Source: AWTP1-13 sp963775835 (GTDB lineage: Bacteria; Pseudomonadota; Alphaproteobacteria; Rhizobiales; Hyphomicrobiaceae). From it: DNA of 64,000 nt. How positions within the stretch are numbered: the first letter of the stretch is position 1; each line of letters opens with the position of its first letter. Shown one piece after another: positions 8,467 through 18,520 of the stretch. A model generated the notes under the pieces. That model made no database searches, was not told the DNA's origin, and worked only from the letters and a program-made list of their open reading frames with translations. The stretch lies in the NCBI GenBank assembly GCA_963775835.1, contig CAVZKV010000012.1, positions 310,001 to 374,000 on the forward strand, written 5' to 3'. Made by a program: the position numbers and the translations under genes.

Positions 8467-9951
8467 ATGGTCCAACAGACGGCAACGGGCGAGAATGTCG
8501 CGCTGAGACCGCAGGCTCCCCGCATCAGCGAGGATTGGCTGGCCGTCGGCACCGGCCTCGTCATCTTCCTGCTCGCGCTCTGCCTGCTCGCCGGCATTGA
8601 CCTGTTGGGATGGGCCACGGCGCCTCGAACTTGGGTCGAGGTCGGCAAGTCCGTGCGCCCGGCCTCGCCGGGCTATGGTGACTACGGCAGCTTCACCCTG
8701 CTGCTGGCCACCTATGGCTTTGTCCTGGCGTTGCTGAGCATCGGTGCTGCCCTCCTGGGTGTCGGCATCGTCAGGTTCGTGCTCGGCTTCAGCGTGATCT
8801 ACTGGCTCTCCTACCTCGCCTGGGTGCTCGGCAACTACGCCTATATTGCCGTGACCACGCCGGCCGATATGCAGCGCCTAGCGATCGGCTGGTCGCTGCG
8901 GCTGACGGGCGAGTTCGGCTATCTGATCGCCCTGCTGTTGGGGCTCGCCATCGCCAACTTTGCCCCCCCTTTGGCGCGCTGGCTCGGCGAGGCGGCGCGG
9001 CCGGAGCTCTACATCAAGACCGCGATCGTCATTCTCGGGGGTTTTCTGGCCGTCAAGGCCGCCGAGCAACTGAGCCTTGCCTCGACCGTGATGGTGCGCG
9101 GGCTTGCCGCCATCGTCGAGGCCTATTTGATCTACTGGGCCGTGGTCTATTTCGTCGCCCGCAAGTGGTTCGGCTTTTCGCGCGAATGGGCGGCCCCGCT
9201 GGCTTCCGGCATCTCCATCTGCGGCGTCTCGGCCGCCATCGCCACCGCCGGGGCCATCCGCGCCCGCCCGCTAGTGCCGATCATGGTGTCGTCGCTGGTG
9301 GTGTTCTTTGCCATGGTGGAGCTGTTGATCCTGCCCTTCCTGGCGCGCAGCTTTCTCGCCGATCAGCCGCTGGTGGCCGCCGCCTGGATGGGGCTGGCGG
9401 TCAAGACGGATGGTGCCGCGGTGGCAAGCGGTGCCGTGACCGAGGCGCTGCTTTACGGCGACGCCGCCGCCCGGGGCGTCAAATGGAGCCCGGGCTGGGT
9501 GGTCGGCACCACCACCACCATCAAGGTCTTCATCGATATCTTCATCGGCGTATGGTCCTTCATTCTGGCTTATATCTGGACCCGCCACATCGAGCCGCGC
9601 CGCGCGGGCGATGAGCTGCGCTTCGGCGAAATCTGGGAGCGCTTTCCCAAATTCGTCCTGGGCTTCCTCGCCACCTTCTTGCTTGTGCTCGGCATCGGTC
9701 TCGCCTCGAGCCCGGCGGTCCTGAAGACGGTCGACGGCGCCATGGCGCAGGCCAACATCTTCCGACAGCTCTTCTTCTTATTCACCTTCTTCTCCATCGG
9801 GCTGATGTCCGATGTGCGCCAACTCTGGCAAGAGGGTATTGGCAAGTTGGCCGCGGTGTATGTGGTGTCGCTATTTGGGTTCGTGATCTGGGTTGGACTG
9901 CTGATCTCGTGGCTGTTTTTCTACGGCATCATGCCGCCACTCGCCGGCTGA
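8467..9951 (+). CDS. YeiH/UPF0324 family putative sulfate exporter
   Basis: This is a 494-residue polytopic membrane protein with about 12-13 hydrophobic segments. Family features include YIKTAIVILGGFLAVKAAEQ, RKWFGFSREWAAPLASGISICGVSAA, and the later TTTIKVFIDIFIGVWSF. ATG 8467 was chosen because GGAGG (8457-8461) lies 5 bases upstream; the in-frame GTG at 8455 overlaps that ribosome-binding site. YeiH-type proteins are annotated as putative sulfate exporters, but direct transport data are thin, so the substrate is an inference. A 56-residue single-helix protein follows 13 bases downstream and may be an accessory subunit. Confidence 0.85.
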   Translation: MVQQTATGENVALRPQAPRISEDWLAVGTGLVIFLLALCLLAGIDLLGWATAPRTWVEVGKSVRPASPGYGDYGSFTLLLATYGFVLALLSIGAALLGVGIVRFVLGFSVIYWLSYLAWVLGNYAYIAVTTPADMQRLAIGWSLRLTGEFGYLIALLLGLAIANFAPPLARWLGEAARPELYIKTAIVILGGFLAVKAAEQLSLASTVMVRGLAAIVEAYLIYWAVVYFVARKWFGFSREWAAPLASGISICGVSAAIATAGAIRARPLVPIMVSSLVVFFAMVELLILPFLARSFLADQPLVAAAWMGLAVKTDGAAVASGAVTEALLYGDAAARGVKWSPGWVVGTTTTIKVFIDIFIGVWSFILAYIWTRHIEPRRAGDELRFGEIWERFPKFVLGFLATFLLVLGIGLASSPAVLKTVDGAMAQANIFRQLFFLFTFFSIGLMSDVRQLWQEGIGKLAAVYVVSLFGFVIWVGLLISWLFFYGIMPPLAG

Positions 9952-9964
9952 ACGGAGAGGATCC

Positions 9965-10135
9965 ATGACTGAGCCCAACGAGCGCGCGCGCATCGGCAAA
10001 GAGCTGGCCAAAATGCAAGCCGAGCCGCTGCTCCCCATCGAAAAAAAGCTGCTGGCCTGGAGCCTGATCGTCGGCTTGGTGCTGCTCGCCATCTTGATCT
10101 GGACCGGCAATTCGGCGCTGACGCCTCAGCCCTAA
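9965..10135 (+). CDS. Small single-helix membrane protein (56 aa)
   Basis: A short gene starts at ATG 9965 with GGAGAGG immediately upstream and ends at TAA 10133-10135. The product has a charged N-terminal half (several Arg, Lys and Glu to about residue 28), one membrane helix of roughly residues 30-48 (AWSLIVGLVLLAILIW) and a short polar tail. It lies 13 bases after the YeiH-type exporter on the same strand, so it is probably co-transcribed and may be a small accessory subunit. No family recognised. The ribosome-binding site, spacing and clean hydrophobic segment support it as real. Confidence 0.72.
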   Translation: MTEPNERARIGKELAKMQAEPLLPIEKKLLAWSLIVGLVLLAILIWTGNSALTPQP

Positions 10136-10211
10136 GGGCCTTGCCCTGAGGCGCGGCGGCGCCCGCCCCCCCCGTGCCGTTCGCCCCCGGGCGCGGTTGC
10201 GCGCCCGCGCG

Positions 10212-10652
10212 CTAGGCCGCCGGTCGCGGAAAGGGCCGCAGTGCCGCCGTTGCCGTGGCGGTGGCAAGCCGGGTGCCATCGGGCAACCGGAGCAGGCCTT
10301 GCAAATGCGCGGTCGCGCTTCCCATGCGCAACACCTCGCCGCGGGCAATAACGCGACAGATCGGCGTCGGCCGCAGGTAACTGACGCAGACCTGCAGGGT
10401 CGGCACGAGGATGGCAAAGCGCTGGGAGATGCTTGCGGTGAACCCCATCGCATCGTCCAGCATGGCGCACACGAAACCGCCCTGCACATGCCCGGCAGGA
10501 TTGGCAAATTCCGGCCGCGGGCTGAAGGCGACCTCGGCCCAAGCCTCCGCCACCGAGAAGGCCAAGAGCTCAAAACCGAGGTGGCGCGCACTGGGCGGCT
10601 GCCGAGCGGGGTCGCCAAGCAAGGCCTGGATCTCTTTGTCCGATAACCTCAT
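10212..10652 (-). CDS. PaaI-family hot-dog thioesterase
   Basis: This 146-residue single hot-dog domain protein is of the PaaI/acyl-CoA thioesterase type. The family segment NPAGHVQGGFVCAMLDDAMG (about residues 52-71) holds the HxxGG-like active-site loop and the acidic residue pair on the central helix; VSYLRPTPICRVIARGEVLR follows. ATG 10652 gives a normal length; a longer frame from 10721 adds 23 residues that do not resemble the family. No good Shine-Dalgarno precedes either. It is divergent from the phospholipase-like gene at 10883. The substrate is unknown; hydrolysis of acyl-CoA is the family reaction. Confidence 0.82.
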   Translation of the reverse strand: MRLSDKEIQALLGDPARQPPSARHLGFELLAFSVAEAWAEVAFSPRPEFANPAGHVQGGFVCAMLDDAMGFTASISQRFAILVPTLQVCVSYLRPTPICRVIARGEVLRMGSATAHLQGLLRLPDGTRLATATATAALRPFPRPAA

Positions 10653-10882
10653 GGGGGGGCAGTGTTGCCTTGCGCCGGCGGCGGTCGCACGGCAAATCAC
10701 CGCGCCCGCGAGCCGCCACAACCCTGCCAGGGCCGACCGGGCCGGGTCGGCGAAACTGGGGCGGGCCGATCTTGCCGCTGCCGAAATTGCCTTCGCAACC
10801 CTTTGCGACTCGGCCTATCGTGCCGGGCCTTCCCAGCCTTGCCGTTGTGCGTGCCCCCTTTGCGCTTCGGAACGCAACCGCC

Positions 10883-12493
10883 ATGCACCTGCTCTTTTCC
10901 ATCATCTACGCGGCCCACGCCCACGGCACCCACCACAAGCTGGCGCTCGACGCGCTGCGCCGGCTCGAAGGCCCCGACCGGGAGGCGTGGCAAAGGCTAT
11001 TTCTCAAGCACGCCGATCTCTACTTGGAAGGCTCCAAGGCACCGGACCAGGAGTTCAAGGACTTCAAGAACCACGTGCTGCACACGCGCGAGGACTACTG
11101 GGGCGGGGCACCGCAAAAGGTGATGAGCTGGTACCAGCACCTGGTGGAGGCGCTGTCGCAAGAGGACTGGCAGACGGCGGTCTACTGCGCCGGCGTTTTG
11201 AGCCACTACTACACCGACCCCTTGCATCCCTTCCACACCGGCCAGTCGGAGGCGGAAAACAATATTCACCGCGCGGTCGAGTGGAGCATCGCCAAGAGTT
11301 ATGCGCAGCTGCGCGCCGAGGGGAACCGCGAATTTCCGCAACTGCCCGTCACCCTGAGCGAGGACGCCAACTGGCTGGTGACGCTGGTCTTGACGGGCGC
11401 CGAACGCGCCAACGCCAACTATGAGAAATTGATCGCCCACTATGACATCCAGCGCGGTGTGGTCGACCCTCCGGCCGGTCTCGATCCGATCGCCCGCCGC
11501 CTTATCGCCGAGCTGATCCGCTATGCCAGCGCTAGCTACGGCATTGTACTCGGCCGCGCCATCGGGGAAGCACACGTGCGTCCGCCGCAGGTACCGCTGG
11601 CGGCGGCGACGCTGTTGGCAACGCTCAAAGTGCCCTTCAAGCTGGTCGCGCGGCGTATCGCCGATCGGGCAGAGCGCCGCCAGATCGAGCGCAGCTACGA
11701 TGAACTCACCGCCGTGGGCAAAGTCGAGCACACGCTGGGGGACCACGAGCGGGTCGTTCGCGATCTTTACGCCGAGGAGGTGCTGGCCAAGCGCAAGCCG
11801 CCGCCGTTAGCGTCACAGGTCTTTCCCTTCACGCCGCGCCCGCGCGTCGTCACGCACATCGAGCGCACCGCGACCGCCCGGCGCGCCGCGGCGGCGCACG
11901 ATAATGTCGTGGCGTTCGCTGCCTTGCGGCCACCCGCGCTCAAGACCCCTGTCGGCGCCGACCAAAAGTCTCCCTCCCGCCCCAGCGCCGGTCTGTCGCT
12001 TCGCCTGCAACGGGTCACGGCCGCCGCGCCCCGGCGGCGAGCGCCCGCGTCGGCTGGCACGGCGCCGCCAGCGCGCCTGTCGCTCGACCAGGATGTGGTC
12101 ATGGGTCCGTCGATCGGACCCAAGACGGCCGCGCGCCTTTATCCACACGGCATCAAGACGGTGCGCGACCTGATCAAGGCCGATCCGACGGCGCTGTCGG
12201 TGCTGATCGGGGCGCGCCACATCACCCCCGAAATCATCTCCGGTTGGCAGGATCAGGCCCGGCTCGTCTGCACACTACCCGGATTGGTGGGCACGCACGC
12301 GCAGCTCCTGGTCGGTGCGGGCTATACCAGCGCGCAAGCAATCGCCGCCGCGGCACCTGAAAAACTGTGCACCGACGTCATCAATTTTGCCCTGACCACC
12401 ACGGGCCAACGCCTCCTGCGCCAGGCCGAGATGCCGGATCTGGAAAAGATCAAGGGCTGGCAGGAAACCGCGCGCAGCGTCCAGGCGGCCTAG
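10883..12493 (+). CDS. Zinc-dependent phospholipase C-like domain fused to DUF4332
   Basis: This is a 536-residue protein with two recognisable parts. The N-terminal 200-250 residues resemble the zinc-dependent phospholipase C/P1 nuclease fold: LSHYYTDPLHPFHTGQSEAE (about residues 109-128) contains spaced His and Asp ligands, followed by NNIHRAVEW. A low-complexity Pro/Ala/Arg linker (about 300-400) leads to a C-terminal DUF4332 region with helix-hairpin-helix-like repeats (VMGPSIGPKTAARLYPHGIK). No signal peptide is seen after ATG 10883, unlike classical secreted PLCs. An upstream in-frame start at 10670 would add 71 Pro/Arg-rich residues and is not preferred. Substrate is unknown; the call rests on motif recognition. 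Confidence 0.72.
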   Translation: MHLLFSIIYAAHAHGTHHKLALDALRRLEGPDREAWQRLFLKHADLYLEGSKAPDQEFKDFKNHVLHTREDYWGGAPQKVMSWYQHLVEALSQEDWQTAVYCAGVLSHYYTDPLHPFHTGQSEAENNIHRAVEWSIAKSYAQLRAEGNREFPQLPVTLSEDANWLVTLVLTGAERANANYEKLIAHYDIQRGVVDPPAGLDPIARRLIAELIRYASASYGIVLGRAIGEAHVRPPQVPLAAATLLATLKVPFKLVARRIADRAERRQIERSYDELTAVGKVEHTLGDHERVVRDLYAEEVLAKRKPPPLASQVFPFTPRPRVVTHIERTATARRAAAAHDNVVAFAALRPPALKTPVGADQKSPSRPSAGLSLRLQRVTAAAPRRRAPASAGTAPPARLSLDQDVVMGPSIGPKTAARLYPHGIKTVRDLIKADPTALSVLIGARHITPEIISGWQDQARLVCTLPGLVGTHAQLLVGAGYTSAQAIAAAAPEKLCTDVINFALTTTGQRLLRQAEMPDLEKIKGWQETARSVQAA

Positions 12494-12564
12494 CTGCGGG
12501 TGCAGCCGAGCCCGCCAAGGTGCAAGCTGCCTGTTGTTTGCGCCATCCTGCCCTGGCGCGGGCC

Positions 12565-12580
12565 GCGCGCTCAGGCGCGC
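12565..12580. terminator. GC hairpin between convergent genes
   Basis: GCGCGC / GCGCGC with the loop TCAG lies between the convergent ends of the phospholipase-like gene (12493) and sufT (12624). It has no T-run on either strand, so termination activity is only a possibility. Confidence 0.25.
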
Positions 12581-12623
12581 CTGCTCCGTCTTCCCGCCTG
12601 CAGTCAAGGCGGCAACGTGCCTA

Positions 12624-13034
12624 TCAAAACATGCCGAGGGCGAGGCGGGCTTCGTCGGACATGCGCGACTGATCCCAGGGCGGATCGAAGGTTAGCTTGA
12701 CCGCGACCTGACCAACGCCGGCCACGCCGCCCACGGCATTCTCCACCCATATGGGCATTTCACCGGCCACCGGACAGCCAGGAGCGGTCAGGGTCATTTC
12801 CACCGCGACGTTGCGCGCATCATCGACGTCGATCTTGTAGATGAGGCCCAACTCATAAATATCGGCCGGGATTTCCGGGTCGTAGACGGTCTTGAGCGCA
12901 CCGACGATATCCGCGGTCAGCTGCTCCAGTTCCTCGGGCGGGATCGATGAGCCCGGCGCGGCCGCAACCACTGTCGGCCCGGCTGTGGCCTCGAGCGGGG
13001 CCTGATCGCTTGCCTTAACCTTGGCCTCATCCAT
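12624..13034 (-). CDS. sufT: SufT, DUF59/MIP18-family Fe-S assembly factor
   Basis: This 136-residue protein has an N-terminal Ala/Pro-rich lead and a DUF59 domain from about residue 38 (VYDPEIPADIYELGLIYKI, then MTLTAPGCPVAGEMP). The Cys in TAPGCP is the conserved DUF59 cysteine. SufT helps deliver or mature Fe-S clusters in the SUF pathway. It is the last gene of the suf operon, 38 bases after sufS. No A-type carrier (sufA/iscA) lies next to it in this window. Confidence 0.88.
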   Translation of the reverse strand: MDEAKVKASDQAPLEATAGPTVVAAAPGSSIPPEELEQLTADIVGALKTVYDPEIPADIYELGLIYKIDVDDARNVAVEMTLTAPGCPVAGEMPIWVENAVGGVAGVGQVAVKLTFDPPWDQSRMSDEARLALGMF

Positions 13035-13072
13035 CGCACTACCCCTTGCTTATCGTCCTCGCCGGCGCCGCC

Positions 13073-14332
13073 TCAGGCGAAGAAATCATGCGCCTTGATC
13101 AGGGCCTCGGCCAGCGCGTCCACCTCGGCCTTGGTGTTGTACATGGCAAAGGAGGCCCGACAGGTGGCGGTCACGCCCAGCCGCTGCATCAACGGTTGGG
13201 CGCAGTGGTGGCCGGCGCGTACCGCCACCCCGGAGCGGTCGATAATGGTGGAAATGTCGTGCGGATGCAGGCCGTCGATGCCGAACGCGACGATGGCACC
13301 CTTGTCGGCGGCGGTGCCGTAGAGCTTGAGCCAATTGAGCCCGGACAGGCGCGCGTGTGCATAGTCCTTGAGCACGGCCTCGTGCCGACCAATATGCTCG
13401 CGCCCGACCTGCATCATGTAGTTAAGCGCGGCGCCCAGGCCGATCGCCTGCACGATGGGGGGTGTGCCGGCCTCGAACTTGTGCGGCGGCTGTCCATAAG
13501 TGATGGCGTCCTGCTGCACGCTCTCGATCATCTCGCCGCCCCCCATATAGGGCGGCATGGCATCGAGATGGCGGCGCTTGGCATAGAGCACGCCTATCCC
13601 CGACGGGCCGTACGTCTTGTGCCCGGTAAAGGCGTAAAAGTCGCAATCGAGATCGCGCACATCGACCGGCATGTGCACGGCTGCCTGGCTGCCGTCGACC
13701 AGCACCGGAATTGAGCGGGCGTGCGCGATCCTGACAACCTCCTTGATCGGCACGATGGTGCCCAGCACGTTCGACATGTGGGTGATGGCCACCATCTTGG
13801 TGCGCGGGCCGAGCAGGCTCTCGAAGCGATCGAGCAGAAATTCGCCCGTATCGCTGATCGGTGCCCACTTGATGACGGCACCGCACCGCTCGCGATGAAA
13901 ATGCCAGGGCACGATATTGGAGTGATGCTCCATCACCGAAATGACAATTTCGTCGCCCTCGCCGATCGTCATGCCGCCGAACGAGCTCGCCACCAAGTTG
14001 ATCGCCTCGGTGGCGTTGCGCGTAAAGATGATCTCCTCGGCAGTCGCGGCATTGAGAAAGCGCCGCACGGTCTCGCGTGCATCCTCGAAGCGGGCGGTCG
14101 CGGTGTTGGAAAGGTAGTGCAAGCCGCGATGCACATTGGCGTATTCCATCTTGTAGGCATGCTCGATGGCTTCCAGCACCGGACGCGGCTTCTGCGCCGA
14201 AGCCCCGTTGTCGAGATAGACGAGCGGCTTGCCGTAGACCTCACGGAAAAGAATGGGAAAATCCGTTCGGATGGTCTCGACGTCGTAGTTGACGCCGCCC
14301 TTGCGCTCGGCCCCCTTGATCATCGTGGTCAT
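13073..14332 (-). CDS. sufS: SufS cysteine desulfurase
   Basis: This 419-residue PLP enzyme removes sulfur from cysteine and hands it to the SUF scaffold. PLP Lys239 lies in FTGHKTYGPSG and catalytic Cys377 in RAGHHCAQPLM, the type II (group II desulfurase) arrangement. The C-terminal CRASFAMYNT matches the family. It sits between sufD (33-base gap) and sufT (38-base gap) in the minus-strand suf operon. No SufE gene is visible in the window, so its usual sulfur-accepting partner must be elsewhere or replaced. Confidence 0.96.
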   Translation of the reverse strand: MTTMIKGAERKGGVNYDVETIRTDFPILFREVYGKPLVYLDNGASAQKPRPVLEAIEHAYKMEYANVHRGLHYLSNTATARFEDARETVRRFLNAATAEEIIFTRNATEAINLVASSFGGMTIGEGDEIVISVMEHHSNIVPWHFHRERCGAVIKWAPISDTGEFLLDRFESLLGPRTKMVAITHMSNVLGTIVPIKEVVRIAHARSIPVLVDGSQAAVHMPVDVRDLDCDFYAFTGHKTYGPSGIGVLYAKRRHLDAMPPYMGGGEMIESVQQDAITYGQPPHKFEAGTPPIVQAIGLGAALNYMMQVGREHIGRHEAVLKDYAHARLSGLNWLKLYGTAADKGAIVAFGIDGLHPHDISTIIDRSGVAVRAGHHCAQPLMQRLGVTATCRASFAMYNTKAEVDALAEALIKAHDFFA

Positions 14333-14365
14333 CTGCCTTCCTTCGCCGTTGCCAACGGCGCCAGC

Positions 14366-15694
14366 TCACGTGCTCAATTGCGCCAAGCGGCGCCGTGCCG
14401 CGGCCATCAGCGCGGGGCGCAGCGCCTCGGCGACCTTGTCGATCGCCTCACCGATGAAGCTTTCAATCAGTAGGGCGCGCGCTGCCTCGGCGGCAATGCC
14501 GCGGGCGCGGAAATAGAAAAGCAGATCCTCGTCGATCTCCGCCGAGGTCGACCCATGCCCACACACCACGTCGTCGGCGTTGATCTCAAGCTCGGGCTTG
14601 GAGTCGAATTCGGCATCCTGCGACAGCATCAGGACCTGCACCATCTGCTTGCCGTCGGTCTTCTGTGCATCGGGCCGCACGATCACCTTGCCCTGGAACA
14701 CGCCACGGGCCCTATCCGCCAACACGCCCTTGAAGAGTTCACGACTTTCGCACCCACCCAGCGCATGGTCGATCACCAGCGTGGTGTCGATGTGTTCGCT
14801 GCCCCGCCCCAGAAAACATCCGGAGACGTCGGCCTTGGCTCCCTCACCGGCAAACCTCAAGTCGACGCCGTTGCGCACCAGACCGGTGGCGGCGGTGAAC
14901 TGGAAGGCACGATAGCTCGCGCCGGCGGCAAGCGTGGGCCGCCAGGTCGCCAGATGGCTCTCGGCCTGCCCCGCGAGTGTCAGTTTGACGTGCGCCAGCT
15001 GGGCGCCCTCGGCAATGGCGAGTTCGCTTAAGGCGTTGCTCTGCCCGGCGGCGGCGCCAGGCAGCGTCAGATGCGCCTCGATCACGGTCGCGTGCGCGTT
15101 GGCGCCGATGCTAAGGAGATTGCGCGTGGTGACGAGGCGTGCCTCGGCGGCGCTGCGGATAAAGAGCAGCAGCAGCGGTTTGGCGAGTTTGGCGCCTTGG
15201 GCGATGTCGATCACCGCGCCATCGGTCATGAAGGCGGTATTGAGCGCCACCACGGCGTCCTGTTCGGCCGCCGCCAGGCGAGGAGCGTCGGCCGCGCCCT
15301 CGGGCTTGGCCAAACGCTCAGCCAGTGGCGCGAATTCGAGCCCGCCCAGCGTGGCTTGTGCCGACAGGCCCTGGGCATAGACGCCGTCGACGAACACCAC
15401 ACGATGGGCATCGAGCTCGGCGAACCCCTCAAGGGCGGTGTCGATTTGCGCGCGCGTGGGCAGCGCGCGCACGGCGCCGACCGCAATGGGCAGGGCGTCC
15501 TTGAGCGCCGCTCGCAGGTCGGTGTACTTCCAGGCCTCGAGCCGCCGATGCGGCAGGCCGAGCGCCGCAAAGGCTCCGATCGCCGCCCGGCGCGCCGCCG
15601 CCACGCCGGGGCCGCCCGGCAGCTGGGCCGCGGCCGCCTCGAAGTTCTGGGTGAACCCCTGCTCGGCCTTCGTCCTAGTTATGGCCACTGTCAT
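14366..15694 (-). CDS. sufD: SufD, Fe-S scaffold subunit
   Basis: This 442-residue SufD is part of the SufBC2D scaffold. N-terminal FAALGLPHRRLEAWKYTDLR is the classic SufD start region. The C-terminal beta-helix core ends with QDAEFDSKPELEINADDVVCGHGSTSAEID and RGIAAEAARALLIESFI, matching the family. It lies between sufC (36-base gap) and sufS (33-base gap). Confidence 0.95.
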   Translation of the reverse strand: MTVAITRTKAEQGFTQNFEAAAAQLPGGPGVAAARRAAIGAFAALGLPHRRLEAWKYTDLRAALKDALPIAVGAVRALPTRAQIDTALEGFAELDAHRVVFVDGVYAQGLSAQATLGGLEFAPLAERLAKPEGAADAPRLAAAEQDAVVALNTAFMTDGAVIDIAQGAKLAKPLLLLFIRSAAEARLVTTRNLLSIGANAHATVIEAHLTLPGAAAGQSNALSELAIAEGAQLAHVKLTLAGQAESHLATWRPTLAAGASYRAFQFTAATGLVRNGVDLRFAGEGAKADVSGCFLGRGSEHIDTTLVIDHALGGCESRELFKGVLADRARGVFQGKVIVRPDAQKTDGKQMVQVLMLSQDAEFDSKPELEINADDVVCGHGSTSAEIDEDLLFYFRARGIAAEAARALLIESFIGEAIDKVAEALRPALMAAARRRLAQLST

Positions 15695-15730
15695 CTCACG
15701 TTCACTTTTTTTTCTGGACCGTGGCGGCGC

Positions 15731-16486
<756 letters not shown>

Positions 16487-16539
16487 TACCTTGGCCTTCT
16501 CCACCAGCAACGGTGACGGGGCGGCGCCCGCCCCACACC

Positions 16540-16824
16540 TCAAGCCTTGTCGGGACTAATTTGCGATACCTCGATCTCCGCGGGATACAGCACCCCCATC
16601 CATTCGCAGGAGTTGGCCGCGCCATGCCCGTTCTTGTTGAATTCGACCAGAAACGCTTCGTTGGTTCCGAAGGTCTCGACCACGGTGCCAACGTCGCCCG
16701 GGCGCAAGACGAAGCCAGGGCTTGTCTTCGATAGGGCATTGCGCCGCTTGCATTCGCTCTCGTCCATCCCGCGCGTTACTCGGGCCAGCACCATCGCCGA
16801 CATCATCTCAGCCGCATCACGCAT
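16540..16824 (-). CDS. DUF4926-like small protein inside the suf operon
   Basis: This 94-residue protein starts at ATG 16824 with GAGGAG 8-9 bases upstream. Its C-terminal half (FVLRPGDVGTVVETFG, then EAFLVEFN) resembles DUF4926, a small SH3-like domain of unknown function; the N-terminal 30 residues are charged and show no family. It sits between sufB and sufC, in an operon where these genes are usually adjacent, so it is either a passenger or a local accessory factor. A longer frame from 16983 exists but lacks a ribosome-binding site. Family call is moderate; function unknown. Confidence 0.65.
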   Translation of the reverse strand: MRDAAEMMSAMVLARVTRGMDESECKRRNALSKTSPGFVLRPGDVGTVVETFGTNEAFLVEFNKNGHGAANSCEWMGVLYPAEIEVSQISPDKA

Positions 16825-17011
16825 CTGCCGTCTCCTCGAACAATCCGCGCGGCCTACCCACCGCCCGGCTCCACCGCGAACTACTTGAAGCTTTTGCCGG
16901 CCGGTTGACCCGCCCCGTGCCACCCTTCTTGTTAAAAACTGTGCCAACGCCAACTCTCCTCTCCACACCGGCAACCATGGCAAACGGCGGCCGCGGGCCG
17001 GCGAAGCCGGC

Positions 17012-18480
17012 TCATCCGACCGAGCCCTCCAGCGATATGCCGATCAGCTTCTGCGTCTCGGCCATGAATTCCATCGGCAGCTGCTGCAGCACATCGCGCA
17101 CAAAGCCGTTGACGATCAGCGCCACCGCCTCCTCCTCGCTCAAGCCGCGCTGCCTGCAATAGAACAGCTTGTCGTCGGAGATTTTCGAGGTGGTCGCTTC
17201 GTGCTCGAAATGCGATGAGGCGTTCTTCGCCTCGATATACGGCACCGTGTGGGCGCCGCAGCGATCGCCGATCAGAAGCGAATCGCAGTTGGTGAAGTTG
17301 CGCGCGCCCTTGGCCTTGCGGTGGGCCGAGACCAGCCCACGATAGGTATTTTGCGAATGGCCCGCCGCGATGCCCTTGGAGATGATGCGGCTGGAGGTGT
17401 TGGCGCCAAGGTGCAGCATCTTGGTGCCGCTATCGACCTGCTGATAGCCGTTGGAAACGGCGATCGAATAGAACTCGCCGCGCGCGCCGTCGCCACGCAG
17501 GATGCAGCTTGGGTACTTCCAGGTAATCGCCGATCCCGTCTCCACCTGGGTCCAGGAAATCTTGGAATTGCGGCCGCGGCAGTCGCCACGCTTGGTGACG
17601 AAGTTGTAAATGCCGCCCTTGCCGTCCTTGTCGCCCGGATACCAGTTTTGCACGGTCGAGTACTTGATCTCCGCATCGTCCAAGGCGATGAGCTCGACGA
17701 CGGCGGCGTGCAGCTGATGCTCATCGCGCATCGGCGCCGTGCATCCCTCCAGATAAGAAACGTAGGCGCCCTTCTCGGCGATGATCAAGGTGCGCTCGAA
17801 CTGGCCGGTTTGCTTCTCGTTGATCCGGAAGTAGGTGGATAGCTCCATCGGGCAGCGCACACCCTCAGGGACGTAGACGAATGACCCGTCGGAGAACACC
17901 GCCGAGTTGAGCGCCGCATAAAAATTGTCCGACTGCGGCACAACCGAGCCCAAATACTTCTGCACCAGTTGCGGGTGCTCGCGCAGGGCCTCCGAAATCG
18001 AGCAGAAGATCACGCCGGCCTTGGCCAGCTCCGCCTTGAAGGTCGTCACCACCGAGATGCTGTCGAACACGGCGTCGACGGCCACGCGCGCGCCTTTGAC
18101 CCCGGCCAGAATCTCGCGCTCCTTGAGCGGAATGCCGAGCCTCTCGTAGGTGCGCAAGAGTTCGGGATCCACCTCCGCCAGGCTCTTTGGTCCTTCGCTC
18201 GACTTTGGCGCCGAATAGTAGTGCAAATTTTGGAAATCGATTTTGGGATAGCGCACGTTGGCCCAGGTCGGCTCGGTCATGGTCTTCCAACGCCGATAGG
18301 CCTCCAGACGCCACTCCAGCATCCAGCCCGGTTCGCCCTTCTTGCGCGAAATGAAGCGCACGGTCTCCTCGTCGAGGCCCTTGGGAGCCTTCACCGACTC
18401 GATCGTCGTTTCGAAACCGTACTTGTATTGGTCGACGTCGATTCTCGCACCTGATCGATCGTCTGTTGAACAGCTGGCAT
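17012..18480 (-). CDS. sufB: SufB, Fe-S scaffold subunit; apparent frameshift near the N-terminus
   Basis: SufB is the core scaffold subunit on which the Fe-S cluster forms. From 18442 downward the frame encodes a full SufB (DQYKYGFET, APKGLDEETVRFIS, GEPGWMLEWRLEAYR, VPEGVRCPMELSTYFRIN, IGDRCGAHTVPYIE, EHEATTSKI) with its conserved late cysteine. The expected N-terminus, MPAVQQTIDQVR, starts at ATG 18480 behind GGAG but is in another frame. The frames would join if GAGAATC at about 18440-18446 (minus strand) had one more A. Without that base the first usable in-frame start is GTG 18394, giving 460 residues; repaired, the protein is 489. iscS ends 40 bases upstream. Confidence 0.9.
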
Positions 18481-18520
18481 TGCGGTCTCCGCTAAGCTCA
18501 CAATCCTCTTACAGCCAGGC

